DNA of 15,444 bases from Duncaniella sp. (GTDB lineage: Bacteria; Bacteroidota; Bacteroidia; Bacteroidales; Muribaculaceae): the NCBI RefSeq assembly GCF_029054785.1, contig NZ_JAIDEN010000171.1, positions 1 to 15,444 on the forward strand. The letters run 5' to 3'. The notes under the pieces were generated by a model. The model was given only the letters and a program-made list of their open reading frames with translations. It was not told the DNA's origin and did no database searches. The position numbers were made by a program, and so were the translations under genes. Below, piece by piece: positions 1 to 6,850 of this stretch; positions within the stretch are counted from its first letter, which is position 1; each line of letters starts with the position of its first letter.

Positions 1-956
1 GTGTCCTTGAGGTTGATCATGCCGTTGCCGAAGCGGGTCACTCCTACGCCGGCAAGCGCCGAGCTGACGGCGCGCAGGGCGCGGTCGGGGGTGTTGTTGT
101 CGTTGGAAAGATGGCAGAGGAAGATGTTGCGTAGCTGCTGGGTGTAGATCCCGGCCAGGAATTCAGCCGCTACGCGGTTGTCGAGATGGCCGTTGGGGGC
201 TTCGATGCGGGCTTTGAGATATTCGGGGTAGCGGCCTTCGCGAAGCATGTTGAGGTCATAGTTGGCTTCGATGACTATGTAGTTGGCCTGGCGCATGTAG
301 TGGTCTACGCGCTCGCTGATGCAGCCGAGGTCTGTGGCGATGGCGAAGCGGCAGTCTCCGTTGGTGATGAAAAATCCGGCGTTGTCGGCGCCGTCGTGCA
401 TGACCTCGAAGGGGGTGACCTCAAAGTTGCCGATGCGGAAGGGGAATTCCTTGTAGACGGGCGAGTGGTAGTCCTTGATCCGTCGCGACACGTTGTGGCG
501 GCGGAGGATGCCGTTGAGGGTCTTGGGGGTGCAGAAGACGCGCAGATGGCGGTAGCGGCGCAGCAGGGGGTAGACGTCGCGGATGTGGTCGCCGTGGTCG
601 TGGGTCAGGCAGATTCCGGCCACTCGGTCCATCGAGATGCCGTTGCGGCGGAGTCCGTCGACCACCCGCGCCACTTCCACTCCGGCGTCGATCAGGAAGC
701 CACCCTCGCGGTCGCCTATATAGGAGCAGTTGCCTGAGCTTCCGCTGCCGAAGCTCATGAAGAAGATGCGGTCAGAGGCCTGAAACGAGGGGAGTTCGTC
801 GATGACCGGCTGCTCGCGGCGGTATTTACGCGCGATCTCGCTCATTTTTTCGTCGGGAATTATGCAGAAGTCGCTCTCGGAGTTTTCGCTGAAATCTTCG
901 AGAGAGTCGAAAAGTCCCGGCATTGGGAGTCTGGAGGGTTTGCGCGAATGTGCCAT
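1..956 (-). CDS. YycJ/WalJ-like metallo-beta-lactamase-fold hydrolase (C-terminus cut by window edge)
   Basis: I translated this from the reverse strand: 318 codons are visible from ATG at 956, and the frame is still open at position 1, so the C-terminus lies outside the window. The metallo-beta-lactamase fold is shown by GSGSSGNCSYIG (residues 70-81), the metal-binding THDHGDH (118-124), and further likely ligands H187, D209 (IATDLG) and H282 (FLCHLSND). The EANYD...YPEYLKARI...GHLDN stretch (230-260) is typical of the COG1235 YycJ/WalJ group, which is associated with DNA-end or exonuclease functions; the exact substrate is not settled. Family members normally begin close to the GSGSSGN motif, so the first 65 or so residues are an extension; M67 is an alternative start. 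It lies 78 bases downstream of the methyltransferase and is probably in the same transcript. Confidence 0.88.
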   Translation of the reverse strand, partial: MAHSRKPSRLPMPGLFDSLEDFSENSESDFCIIPDEKMSEIARKYRREQPVIDELPSFQASDRIFFMSFGSGSSGNCSYIGDREGGFLIDAGVEVARVVDGLRRNGISMDRVAGICLTHDHGDHIRDVYPLLRRYRHLRVFCTPKTLNGILRRHNVSRRIKDYHSPVYKEFPFRIGNFEVTPFEVMHDGADNAGFFITNGDCRFAIATDLGCISERVDHYMRQANYIVIEANYDLNMLREGRYPEYLKARIEAPNGHLDNRVAAEFLAGIYTQQLRNIFLCHLSNDNNTPDRALRAVSSALAGVGVTRFGNGMINLKD

Positions 957-1034
957 AGCAGCAGATGAAGTTGTTGGACGTTCTGTGTTGGGGGGGCTTT
1001 GGGGTAATGACGGATTGGTCTCTAAGGCTGTCTT

Positions 1035-1787
1035 TCAGGTGTAGAGCAGGAAGATGGAGGGGATTTTGTCGTAGTCAAACTTCCGTTTGGCCCATTTGGA
1101 GAGTGGCAGGGTGACGATCGACTGGCGGGGACCGGTGATGTCGGATGCCACGCAGAGTCTCATGGCCGGCGGGAGCGACGAGGCGAGTTCGGCGATGAGA
1201 CGGTTGTTGCGGTAGGGTGTCTCGATGAAGATCTGGGTCTCTCCCTCCTGGCGGATGCGGCGCTCCATGTCGCGCAGGCGCTGGCTGCGGGCTTTGGACT
1301 CGTAGGGGAGATAGCCGCGGAAGGCGAAGGTCTGGCCGTTGAAGCCTGAGCCCATCAGTGAGAGGAGGATGCTCGACGGGCCTACGAGCGGCACGACTTC
1401 GAAGCCTTCGGCCTGGGCTATGGCCACAAGGTCGGCTCCCGGATCGGCCACAGCCGGACATCCGGCTTCGGAGATGACGCCTACGGCCTCTCCGGCGCGG
1501 AGCGGTGCGAGCATGGCGCTGACCTCGGTCGGCGGAGTGTGTTCGTCGAGCACTGTGAACGAGAGGGCGTCGATGTCGATCGAGCGGTCGCAGCGCTTGA
1601 GAAAACGGCGGACGGTGCGGACGTTTTCAACGACGAAGTGGCGCACCGAGCGGATCACGGCAAGATTTCCGTCGGGGATCACGTCGGAGACCGGCGCATC
1701 GCTCATGGTCGAGGGTATGAGGTAGAGCGCGGGGCGCAGAGGCGTGGCCGCCGGTGCTTGTGTGGCTGTTGTTTCTTCGCTCATCAT
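1035..1787 (-). CDS. RsmI-like SAM-dependent methyltransferase (tetrapyrrole methylase family)
   Basis: This 250-residue protein belongs to the family of RsmI, which methylates 16S rRNA C1402 at the 2'-OH. The best marker is the SEAGCPAVADPG loop (106-117), followed by PLVGPSSILLSLMGSGFNGQ (133-152) and FRGYLP (156-161); FIETPYRN (187-194) and ASDITGP (214-220) are also family-like. The usual RsmI N-terminal ATPIGN and EDTR signatures are not present: the protein has LYLIPSTMSD (21-30) and a different following segment. It may therefore be the shorter Bacteroidetes paralog group rather than RsmI itself, so no symbol is given. Its ATG overlaps the sufB stop as ATGA (1784-1787), which implies translational coupling. 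A second ATG follows at once (MM start). Confidence 0.85.
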   Translation of the reverse strand: MMSEETTATQAPAATPLRPALYLIPSTMSDAPVSDVIPDGNLAVIRSVRHFVVENVRTVRRFLKRCDRSIDIDALSFTVLDEHTPPTEVSAMLAPLRAGEAVGVISEAGCPAVADPGADLVAIAQAEGFEVVPLVGPSSILLSLMGSGFNGQTFAFRGYLPYESKARSQRLRDMERRIRQEGETQIFIETPYRNNRLIAELASSLPPAMRLCVASDITGPRQSIVTLPLSKWAKRKFDYDKIPSIFLLYT

Positions 1788-3274
1788 CCTACGGAACCTT
1801 CGAGTGTTATCTGGAGCAGATTCTGGGCCTCGACGGCGAATTCCATCGGGAGTTTGTTCATGACCTCCTTGGCATAGCCGTTGACGATCAGTGCGATGGC
1901 CTCTTCGGTCGGGATGCCGCGCTGGTTGCAGTAGAAGAGCTGGTCTTCGGAGATCTTCGAGGTGGTAGCCTCGTGCTCGACAATGGCCGTGTCGTTGAGG
2001 ATGTCGATGTAGGGGAAGGTGTGGGCGCCGCAGTTGCTGCCCATCAGCAGGGAGTCACACTGGGTGTAGTTGCGGCAGCCTGAGGCGTCGGGGGCCACTT
2101 TGACCAGTCCGCGGTAGGAGTTCTGGGAGTGTCCGGCGGAGATACCTTTGGAGACGATGGTTGAGGTGGAGTTCTTGCCGATGTGGATCATCTTGGTTCC
2201 GGTGTCGGCCTGCTGGTAGTTTTTGGTGACGGCCACGGAGTAGAATTCGCCGCGCGAATAGTCACCCTTGAGCACGCAGGAGGGATATTTCCATGTGATG
2301 GCCGATCCGGTCTCCACCTGGGTCCAGGAGAGTTTCGAATGGTCGCCGCGGCAGAGTCCGCGCTTGGTGACGAAGTTGTAGATGCCGCCACGTCCCTCGG
2401 CGTCGCCCGCATACCAGTTCTGGACCGTGGAGTATTTCACCTCCGCGCGGTCTTCGACAATGATTTCGACAATCGCTGCGTGGAGCTGGTTCTCGTCGCG
2501 CATCGGGGCCGTGCAGCCTTCGAGGTAGCTGACATAGGCATCGTCGTCGGCCACGATCAGTGTGCGTTCGAACTGGCCTGTGCCTGAGGCGTTGATGCGG
2601 AAGTAGGTCGAAAGTTCCATCGGGCAGCGCACTCCTTTGGGGATGTAGACAAAGGAGCCGTCGGAGAAGACCGCCGAGTTGAGGGCGGCGAAGAAGTTGT
2701 CGCGGTAGCTGACAACCGAGCCGAGATATTTTTTGACCAGGTCGGGGTAGTCGCGGACGGCCTCGGAGATCGAGCAGAAGATGATACCTTTTTCGGCGAG
2801 CTTCTCGCGGTGGGTGGTCTTGACGCTGACAGAGTCCATCACGGCGTCGACGGCCATTCCGGCCAGGGCTTTCTGTTCCTGGAGGGGAATGCCGAGGCGG
2901 TTGAAGGTGTCGAGCAGCTGCGGGTCTACTTCGTCGAGGCTCTCAGGGCCTTTGGCCTTGGAGCGCGGCTCGGCGTAGTAGCTGATGGCCTGATAGTCGA
3001 TCGGGGGGATGTTGAGATGGGCCCAGGTGGGCATTTCGAGCGTCTGCCAGTAGCGGAAGGCTTTGAGGCGGAATTCGAGGAGCCACTCCGGCTCGCCTTT
3101 CTTGGCGGAGATGAGGCGCACCACGTCTTCGCTGAGACCAACGGGGATGATCTCGGTGTCGATGTCGGAGGTGAATCCGTATTTATATTCGTCGGAGGTC
3201 GCGCGGTTGAGCAGCGCGTCGCTGTCCGGCTTCTGATTTTGCAGATCTTTATCTTTTGTTTCCATATTTTCCAT
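1784..3274 (-). CDS. sufB: Fe-S cluster assembly scaffold SufB
   Basis: This 496-residue protein is a full-length SufB, the scaffold subunit that with SufC and SufD builds Fe-S clusters in the cytosol. Family motifs run throughout: YIPKGVRCPMELSTYFRIN (210-228), YLEGCTAPMRDENQLHAA (250-267), RGDHSKLSWTQVETGSAITWK (309-329), STIVSKGISAGHSQNSYRG (371-389) and CRNYTQCDSLLMG (400-412). The residues that matter in E. coli SufB (C254, C405, H433, E434) have apparent counterparts at C254, C406, H434 and E435, so the protein should be active. M4 is a possible alternative start. The gene begins 31 bases after the cvpA stop. Unusually, the next gene is not sufC but the methyltransferase, which overlaps the stop codon by four bases. 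Confidence 0.97.
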   Translation of the reverse strand: MENMETKDKDLQNQKPDSDALLNRATSDEYKYGFTSDIDTEIIPVGLSEDVVRLISAKKGEPEWLLEFRLKAFRYWQTLEMPTWAHLNIPPIDYQAISYYAEPRSKAKGPESLDEVDPQLLDTFNRLGIPLQEQKALAGMAVDAVMDSVSVKTTHREKLAEKGIIFCSISEAVRDYPDLVKKYLGSVVSYRDNFFAALNSAVFSDGSFVYIPKGVRCPMELSTYFRINASGTGQFERTLIVADDDAYVSYLEGCTAPMRDENQLHAAIVEIIVEDRAEVKYSTVQNWYAGDAEGRGGIYNFVTKRGLCRGDHSKLSWTQVETGSAITWKYPSCVLKGDYSRGEFYSVAVTKNYQQADTGTKMIHIGKNSTSTIVSKGISAGHSQNSYRGLVKVAPDASGCRNYTQCDSLLMGSNCGAHTFPYIDILNDTAIVEHEATTSKISEDQLFYCNQRGIPTEEAIALIVNGYAKEVMNKLPMEFAVEAQNLLQITLEGSVG

Positions 3275-3305
3275 GAACTCGGAGGGGTGGTGGATAGAGG
3301 GATGA

Positions 3306-3878
3306 TTATATGGCTGTTTCGGTTGACACCGGGGCCTTTTCGGTGCTTACGGTTTTGGGGCAGTCTCCGCCGTCGGAGGCCAGGGCGGGGATGGCGCCGA
3401 GGACCCAGGGGGCGAAGCGTGCGGTGAGCACCACGACGCGTCCGTTGCACAGATGCGATCGTGAACTGAGGGTGTCAGAGGGGAAAATGACCATATAGAG
3501 ATTGAGCAGGAGGCTGACAAGCAAAAAATATTTTGCCACGGAGAAGGCGGCCCCGGCAATGCGGTCGAGAGGGCCGAGCAGGATGGCGTGGCTGACCATG
3601 CGCAGCAGTTTGGCAACGATGATGACCCCGTAGTAGGCCACGAGGTAGATCAGGGCGTTGGCGAGGATCGAGACCGTAGCGCGGCTGATCGGGGAGGCCT
3701 GCCAGTCGGGATGAGCGCCGGTCAGCATTTCGGTCACAGGCTGCCCAAGGCAGCGGCAGGCAATGATCGCGATGACGATCGCCGCAAGCGAGCCAAGCTG
3801 TTTGATGATCCCTTTGCGGAAGCCCAGCCATGCCGAACCGATGAATATCAGCAGTAATATTATGTCGAGAGCTGTCAT
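3306..3878 (-). CDS. CvpA family membrane protein
   Basis: This 190-residue protein begins MTALDIILLLIFIGSAWLGF-RKGIIKQ, the characteristic CvpA (colicin V production) opening with a glycine-rich first helix followed by a basic loop. Three further hydrophobic segments are visible: LGSLAAIVIAIIA at about 28-40, ATVSILANALIYLVAYYGVIIVA at about 68-90, and FSVAKYFLLVSLLLNLYMVI at about 112-131. That gives about four membrane passes in the inner membrane. The hydrophilic tail (about 135-190) is not conserved in any way I recognise. The molecular function of the family in Bacteroidetes is not established. It is the first gene of the minus-strand run and lies directly upstream of sufB, a pairing I recall from other Bacteroidales. 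Confidence 0.88.
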   Translation of the reverse strand: MTALDIILLLIFIGSAWLGFRKGIIKQLGSLAAIVIAIIACRCLGQPVTEMLTGAHPDWQASPISRATVSILANALIYLVAYYGVIIVAKLLRMVSHAILLGPLDRIAGAAFSVAKYFLLVSLLLNLYMVIFPSDTLSSRSHLCNGRVVVLTARFAPWVLGAIPALASDGGDCPKTVSTEKAPVSTETAI

Positions 3879-3937
3879 TTGGTTTTCTTCGATTTAAGAG
3901 GTTGACGATGTCGCAAAACCTGTCGCAATTGCCTCCG

Positions 3938-3965
3938 GTAGGGACGCTTTGAAAAGCGCCCCTAC
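3938..3965. repeat. GTAGGG...CCCTAC palindrome in the cvpA leader
   Basis: GTAGGG (3938-3943) pairs with CCCTAC (3960-3965). After one A/C mismatch the stem continues with CGCTTT against AAAGCG, around a very short loop. It is not followed by a T-run on either strand, so it is unlikely to be an intrinsic terminator. If the -7 element at 4022-4029 is used, it would lie in the 5' leader of the cvpA-sufB transcript. A dispersed REP-like palindrome is the other possibility. Confidence 0.55.
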
Positions 3966-4021
3966 TGGGAATACCGAGCTTTGCAACATCCACAACTTTT
4001 ATGGTGGAATATTTCAGGATG

Positions 4022-4029
4022 CAAATTTA
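4022..4029 (-). promoter_or_regulatory. Probable Bacteroidetes -7 element for the cvpA-sufB run
   Basis: On the minus strand this reads TAAATTTG, a perfect match to the Bacteroidetes sigma-70 -7 consensus TAnnTTTG. A TTTG lies upstream at 4045-4042, but only 12 bases away rather than the expected 19 or so, so the -33 half is not convincing. Use of this element would give a cvpA leader of about 135 bases that contains the 3938-3965 palindrome. Confidence 0.45.
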
Positions 4030-4357
4030 ACAATTTATTTGCAAAGAGAGTTGAAAAGCAGCGGATAAGTGGCCGGAAAGCGCTTATCTTGAAAGCAACT
4101 TTGCGCTTCAGCCTTACTGATGAGAGTCAGCGGAGGTCAAATGGACGGCGGCAAATGTTAAAATGGAGGTGAATAGGGCGGGGAGATGAACAAACAAAAA
4201 TGTAGTAATGTTATAAAATCAAAATCCGCAAAGGAACACTACAAACCCCCGGTGACAAGCGTGTCAGGGACGAATATTCATAGTGATTGTTACTAAAAGA
4301 CTATTTAAAAAGAGAGTTTACTAAAAAAATCGTGTTTCATTTTAATTTTATGAGAGA

Positions 4358-5575
4358 ATGAAAAAGAATTTATTAATCGTTGCGGCTTTAGGCGGTATGT
4401 TCTGGAGCGCAAATGAAGCTAAGGCCCAGGAGACTATCACTGGCGTGGTTGTCGAAGAGACTCCTGTGTTGGTTCAGGACGTAGAGTGCAAGGACATCTA
4501 CACTCCCGGATCATGGAAAGACAACTGGTTCATCCAGCTCGGTGCCGGCATCCGCTCTCCGTTCATGGAGAATGTCCGCACTGACGGCGGAAGCGATGAC
4601 CATCATCTGACCGCAATATATAACCTCGGCGTCGGCCGCTGGATCTCTCCCTATCTGGGATTCCGCTTCTCGGCTTACTATGGCTCGATGCACTGGAACC
4701 AGGGAACAATGGCTTCGGCCCGCGTTGCCAACCTGAATGTCGACTTCATGTGGGATATGTTCAACTCAATCGGCGGCTACCGTCCTAAACGCGTCTTCTC
4801 GATCGTGCCCTTCATCGGCCTCGGCGGTTCATACGTCTACCACTATCACCCCGTTGTCGGCGACATCCAGGACCGCAAGGGCGACGGCATCAAGTCCAAC
4901 CAGTGGCTTCTCCCCGTTTCTGCCGGCTTGCAGCTTCGCTTCCGTCTCAGCGAATATGTCGACTTCTTTGCTGAAGGCCGTGCGATGTTCTATGGCGACA
5001 ACTTCAACAACGATGCCTACGGACGCCCCATCGACATTGACATCTCCGCAATCGGCGGTTTTGCCTTCCACCTCACAGGTTCGAAGTTCAAACGCTACAA
5101 CCCCTGCGACTATGTTGACTACATCAACAATGCCAACGCTCAGATCAACGACCTCCGCGGCGCTCTTGCAACCACTTCAGCCGCTCTCGCTGCCGCCGAA
5201 GCCCAGCTTCCCTGCCCCGACGTCACTGTCGTAGAACCCGCACCTGCCGTAACCCTCCTTCCGACCGTACGCTTCAAGATCAATTCGGCTTATGTTTCAT
5301 CAGAGGAAATGGTCAATGTCTACAACGTTGCCGAGTTCCTCAAAGCCAACCCCGATGCAACAATCGTAGTCCGCGGCTATGCTGACGAAGACACCGGTAC
5401 TTCCGAATACAACATGAAGCTTTCAGAACGCCGCGCACAGGCTGTCGCTGACATCCTCGTAGGTGACTACGGTATCGATCCTTCCCGCCTCGTGCTCGAA
5501 GCCGCCGGCAGCAACACTCAGGTTTACGACACCAATGACTGGAACCGCATCGTGATCTTCGCAGTTCCCGAATAA
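4358..5575 (+). CDS. OmpA family outer membrane protein
   Basis: This 405-residue protein has a signal peptide (MKKNLLIVAALGGMFWSANEAKA, likely cut near residue 23). A beta-barrel-like region follows (about 55-242), with alternating aromatic strands and the ending FAFHLTGSKFKRYNPCDYVD. Then comes a short helical Asn/Ala-rich linker (about 255-283) and a C-terminal OmpA/MotB peptidoglycan-binding domain (about 300-405). In the last, VVRGYADEDTGTSEYNMKLSERRAQAVADIL (337-367) carries the expected peptidoglycan-contact positions, including R359. The protein would anchor the outer membrane to the cell wall. Codon use is rich in C-ending codons, as in a highly expressed gene. It stands alone on the plus strand, with a long AT-rich leader and a hairpin-rich 3' region. 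Confidence 0.93.
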   Translation: MKKNLLIVAALGGMFWSANEAKAQETITGVVVEETPVLVQDVECKDIYTPGSWKDNWFIQLGAGIRSPFMENVRTDGGSDDHHLTAIYNLGVGRWISPYLGFRFSAYYGSMHWNQGTMASARVANLNVDFMWDMFNSIGGYRPKRVFSIVPFIGLGGSYVYHYHPVVGDIQDRKGDGIKSNQWLLPVSAGLQLRFRLSEYVDFFAEGRAMFYGDNFNNDAYGRPIDIDISAIGGFAFHLTGSKFKRYNPCDYVDYINNANAQINDLRGALATTSAALAAAEAQLPCPDVTVVEPAPAVTLLPTVRFKINSAYVSSEEMVNVYNVAEFLKANPDATIVVRGYADEDTGTSEYNMKLSERRAQAVADILVGDYGIDPSRLVLEAAGSNTQVYDTNDWNRIVIFAVPE

Positions 5576-5619
5576 GACCCCCATTCAACGGAAAGCTTAC
5601 ACAACAGATAAATCTCCCT

Positions 5620-5700
5620 TGCGCCGCCCCCCGACACCTCCGGGTGTCAAGGTCCGGGAGCGGACCGGAAAAGAGCCGGAGGGCTCGCACACAAGGCGCA
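5620..5700 (+). ncRNA. Candidate structured RNA: cloverleaf of three hairpins closed by a fourth stem
   Basis: Four perfect stems can be drawn. The closing stem is TGCGCC (5620-5625) with GGCGCA (5695-5700). Inside it are GACACC/GGTGTC (5633-5638 with 5643-5648), GGTCCG/CGGACC (5651-5656 with 5661-5666) and GAGCC/GGCTC (5673-5677 with 5682-5686). Each inner hairpin has a 4-base loop (TCCG, GGAG, GGAG). Loop 1 is complementary to loops 2 and 3 through TCC/GGA, and CCTCCGG (5637-5643) can also pair with CCGGAGG (5676-5682), so a switch or kissing-loop fold is possible. It is not a tRNA, as no T-loop or anticodon arm is present. It could be a 3'-UTR-derived RNA or only a cluster of DNA palindromes; transcription is inferred. 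Confidence 0.35.
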
Positions 5701-5753
5701 GGACATCTGACAGGAAAACAGAGTTTTCTTTCAAAACAATAATTGACGTTTGT

Positions 5754-5790
5754 GACCCGCCCGGCCCCCACAGCCGAGCGGGTCTCTTTG
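5754..5790 (+). terminator. Probable terminator after the OmpA-like gene
   Basis: GACCCGC (5754-5760) pairs with GCGGGTC (5778-5784), with an inner GGC/GCC stem (5763-5765 with 5773-5775) across a small internal loop. The following sequence, TCTTTGTGTG, is only moderately T-rich. It lies about 180 bases past the stop codon, so the transcript would include the hairpin cluster at 5620-5700. Confidence 0.6.
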
Positions 5791-5970
5791 TGTGACGGGC
5801 AGCTTTCAAAATTATGACTTGGCGCAAATAGTTATAAACGAGGTGTTAAATGAGTTAAAAAAGTAGTTGCTAAAAATCGGATAGGCCTATTGCTATATAT
5901 TCTGTGAATTGAAAAATTTTGAAGGCGGTATAAATATGGGATATAGTATTTAAAATTTTATGTTGTTTTT

Positions 5971-6001
5971 TTTGCCAATTTGAAATTGTTGATTAATTTT
6001 G
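5971..6001 (+). promoter_or_regulatory. Bacteroidetes promoter of the XRE-type gene, with a palindrome in its spacer
   Basis: TTTG (5971-5974) and TAATTTTG (5994-6001) match the Bacteroidetes -33 TTTG and -7 TAnnTTTG consensus, with a 19-base spacer. Transcription should start shortly before the ATG at 6022, leaving a very short leader. The spacer contains the inverted repeat CAATT-TGA-AATTG (5976-5988), which sits where a repressor would block RNA polymerase. The downstream product is itself an XRE-type regulator, so autoregulation is a reasonable inference. Confidence 0.75.
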
Positions 6002-6021
6002 CGGCAAAATAATTCTCAATC

Positions 6022-6732
6022 ATGAAAATTGAAACAATAGCCTTTCATCCAAAGCCGAGAAACCAAAGTGAGATTTTGATTTCTTGGGAATCAGGAGAGA
6101 CAACAAGTCTTCTTTTTAACGATATTTACCCTTTGCAAGTAAGAAGCTATTATGAAAAAGCTATTTATGATTTGTTTGAGCAGGAATATAATATAGCTTC
6201 TTTTGAGGAACTTTACGGATTACTTTCGTGGTGGTTTGTAAGGCATAATCTAACTATGCCATTAATGGTAGCCACTTTTCGTAACGAGGATCGTAAAAGG
6301 TTAGGTGCGAGAATTAAAGAAATTAGAGAAGAAATGAACTTAGAAGCAAAACAGCTATCTATGATCACAGGAATAGATGCAGCCAATCTGTCTCGTATAG
6401 AACAAGGTAAGTCTTCTGCCAGTATAGACACACTCTCCAAAATAGCTAATGCTCTTGGTTATAAAATTGATTTTGTAAAATTTAATAATAATGTTATGAA
6501 ACCATTATCAATTCATCTGGGTAAAAACGGCGATAGCTTTGAAACCCTAAAATCGCTTTCTGAAGAAGAGGCTAAATCTCTATGTTCAACTATTAATCTC
6601 TCAATAGGAGAAAAGAAAGACGTTTCATTTTGGACGAACGGGATCCCCGAACTGATCGCAGTTGCAACTTTTGAGAAAAAAGCTAATGGCGAGGTTGTAT
6701 ATGAGATTGACTATTCTCAATCGACGCTATAA
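6022..6732 (+). CDS. XRE-family helix-turn-helix regulator with unrecognised flanking domains
   Basis: This is a 236-residue protein. A helix-turn-helix of the Cro/CI (XRE) type occupies about residues 92-152: LGARIKEIREEMNLEAKQLS, then MITGIDAANLSRIEQGKSS and SIDTLSKIANALGYKIDF. The N-terminal 80 residues contain SWESGETTSLLFNDIYPLQV (21-40) and a helical SWWFVRHN segment (69-76). The C-terminal 80 residues (about 160-236) end in a beta-like segment. I recognise neither part. At 236 residues it is longer than simple HipB- or HigA-type antitoxins. The gene is clearly AT-richer than its neighbours and has AT-ending codons, which suggests acquisition by transfer. It has its own promoter and terminator. 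Confidence 0.8.
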   Translation: MKIETIAFHPKPRNQSEILISWESGETTSLLFNDIYPLQVRSYYEKAIYDLFEQEYNIASFEELYGLLSWWFVRHNLTMPLMVATFRNEDRKRLGARIKEIREEMNLEAKQLSMITGIDAANLSRIEQGKSSASIDTLSKIANALGYKIDFVKFNNNVMKPLSIHLGKNGDSFETLKSLSEEEAKSLCSTINLSIGEKKDVSFWTNGIPELIAVATFEKKANGEVVYEIDYSQSTL

Positions 6733-6804
6733 AAATTTCTTTATTTATATAGCTGGTCAGCTTAAATAATTTAGAGGGATTCATTATAGTCTCAATAATA
6801 TTTT

Positions 6805-6850
6805 AGCCATTTTCTATGCTATTTATAATTGGCGTAGGAAATGGCTTTTT
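6805..6850 (+). terminator. Terminator of the XRE-type gene
   Basis: AGCCATTTTCTA (6805-6816) pairs with TAGGAAATGGCT (6835-6846), eleven of twelve positions being Watson-Crick and the other a G-T pair. A T-run follows (6846-6850). The loop is 18 bases. It lies about 70 bases past the stop of the regulator gene and fits an intrinsic terminator. Confidence 0.7.

Larger units (their letters stand above)
3879..4357. other. Divergent intergenic region between cvpA and the OmpA-like gene
   Basis: This 479-base spacer holds no convincing gene; the one open frame of about 60 codons in it (from 3981) has no recognisable sequence. The half nearest cvpA carries an imperfect palindrome (3938-3965) and a probable minus-strand -7 element (4022-4029). 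The half nearest the porin gene is AT-rich from about 4180 and is presumably its leader. A small hairpin is visible there, TGACA (4253-4257) with TGTCA (4262-4266), with CCC/GGG able to extend it across a bulge. I could not find a clean TAnnTTTG promoter for the porin gene. Confidence 0.6.
5576..6021. other. Intergenic region downstream of the OmpA-like gene
   Basis: This 446-base stretch has two parts. The first (5576-5815) is GC-rich and holds a cluster of hairpins and a probable terminator. The second (about 5820-6021) turns sharply AT-rich and contains the promoter of the XRE-type gene; it also holds a perfect 10-base palindrome, ATAGGCCTAT (5881-5890). No protein-coding gene is visible. 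Confidence 0.6.

Noticed and set aside
186..737. A 183-codon plus-strand frame opposite the YycJ-like gene
   Set aside because: The composition (Ala/Val/Asp/Gly only) is typical of an antisense shadow; the minus strand carries all the metal-ligand motifs.
2810..3427. A 205-codon plus-strand open frame opposite sufB
   Set aside because: It reads as the Val/Gly/Glu-rich shadow of the SufB codons and crosses into the gap and the end of cvpA; no motif is present.
5620..5700. Possible tRNA, from the cloverleaf form
   Set aside because: There is no T-loop sequence, no 7-bp anticodon loop and the loops are only four bases long.
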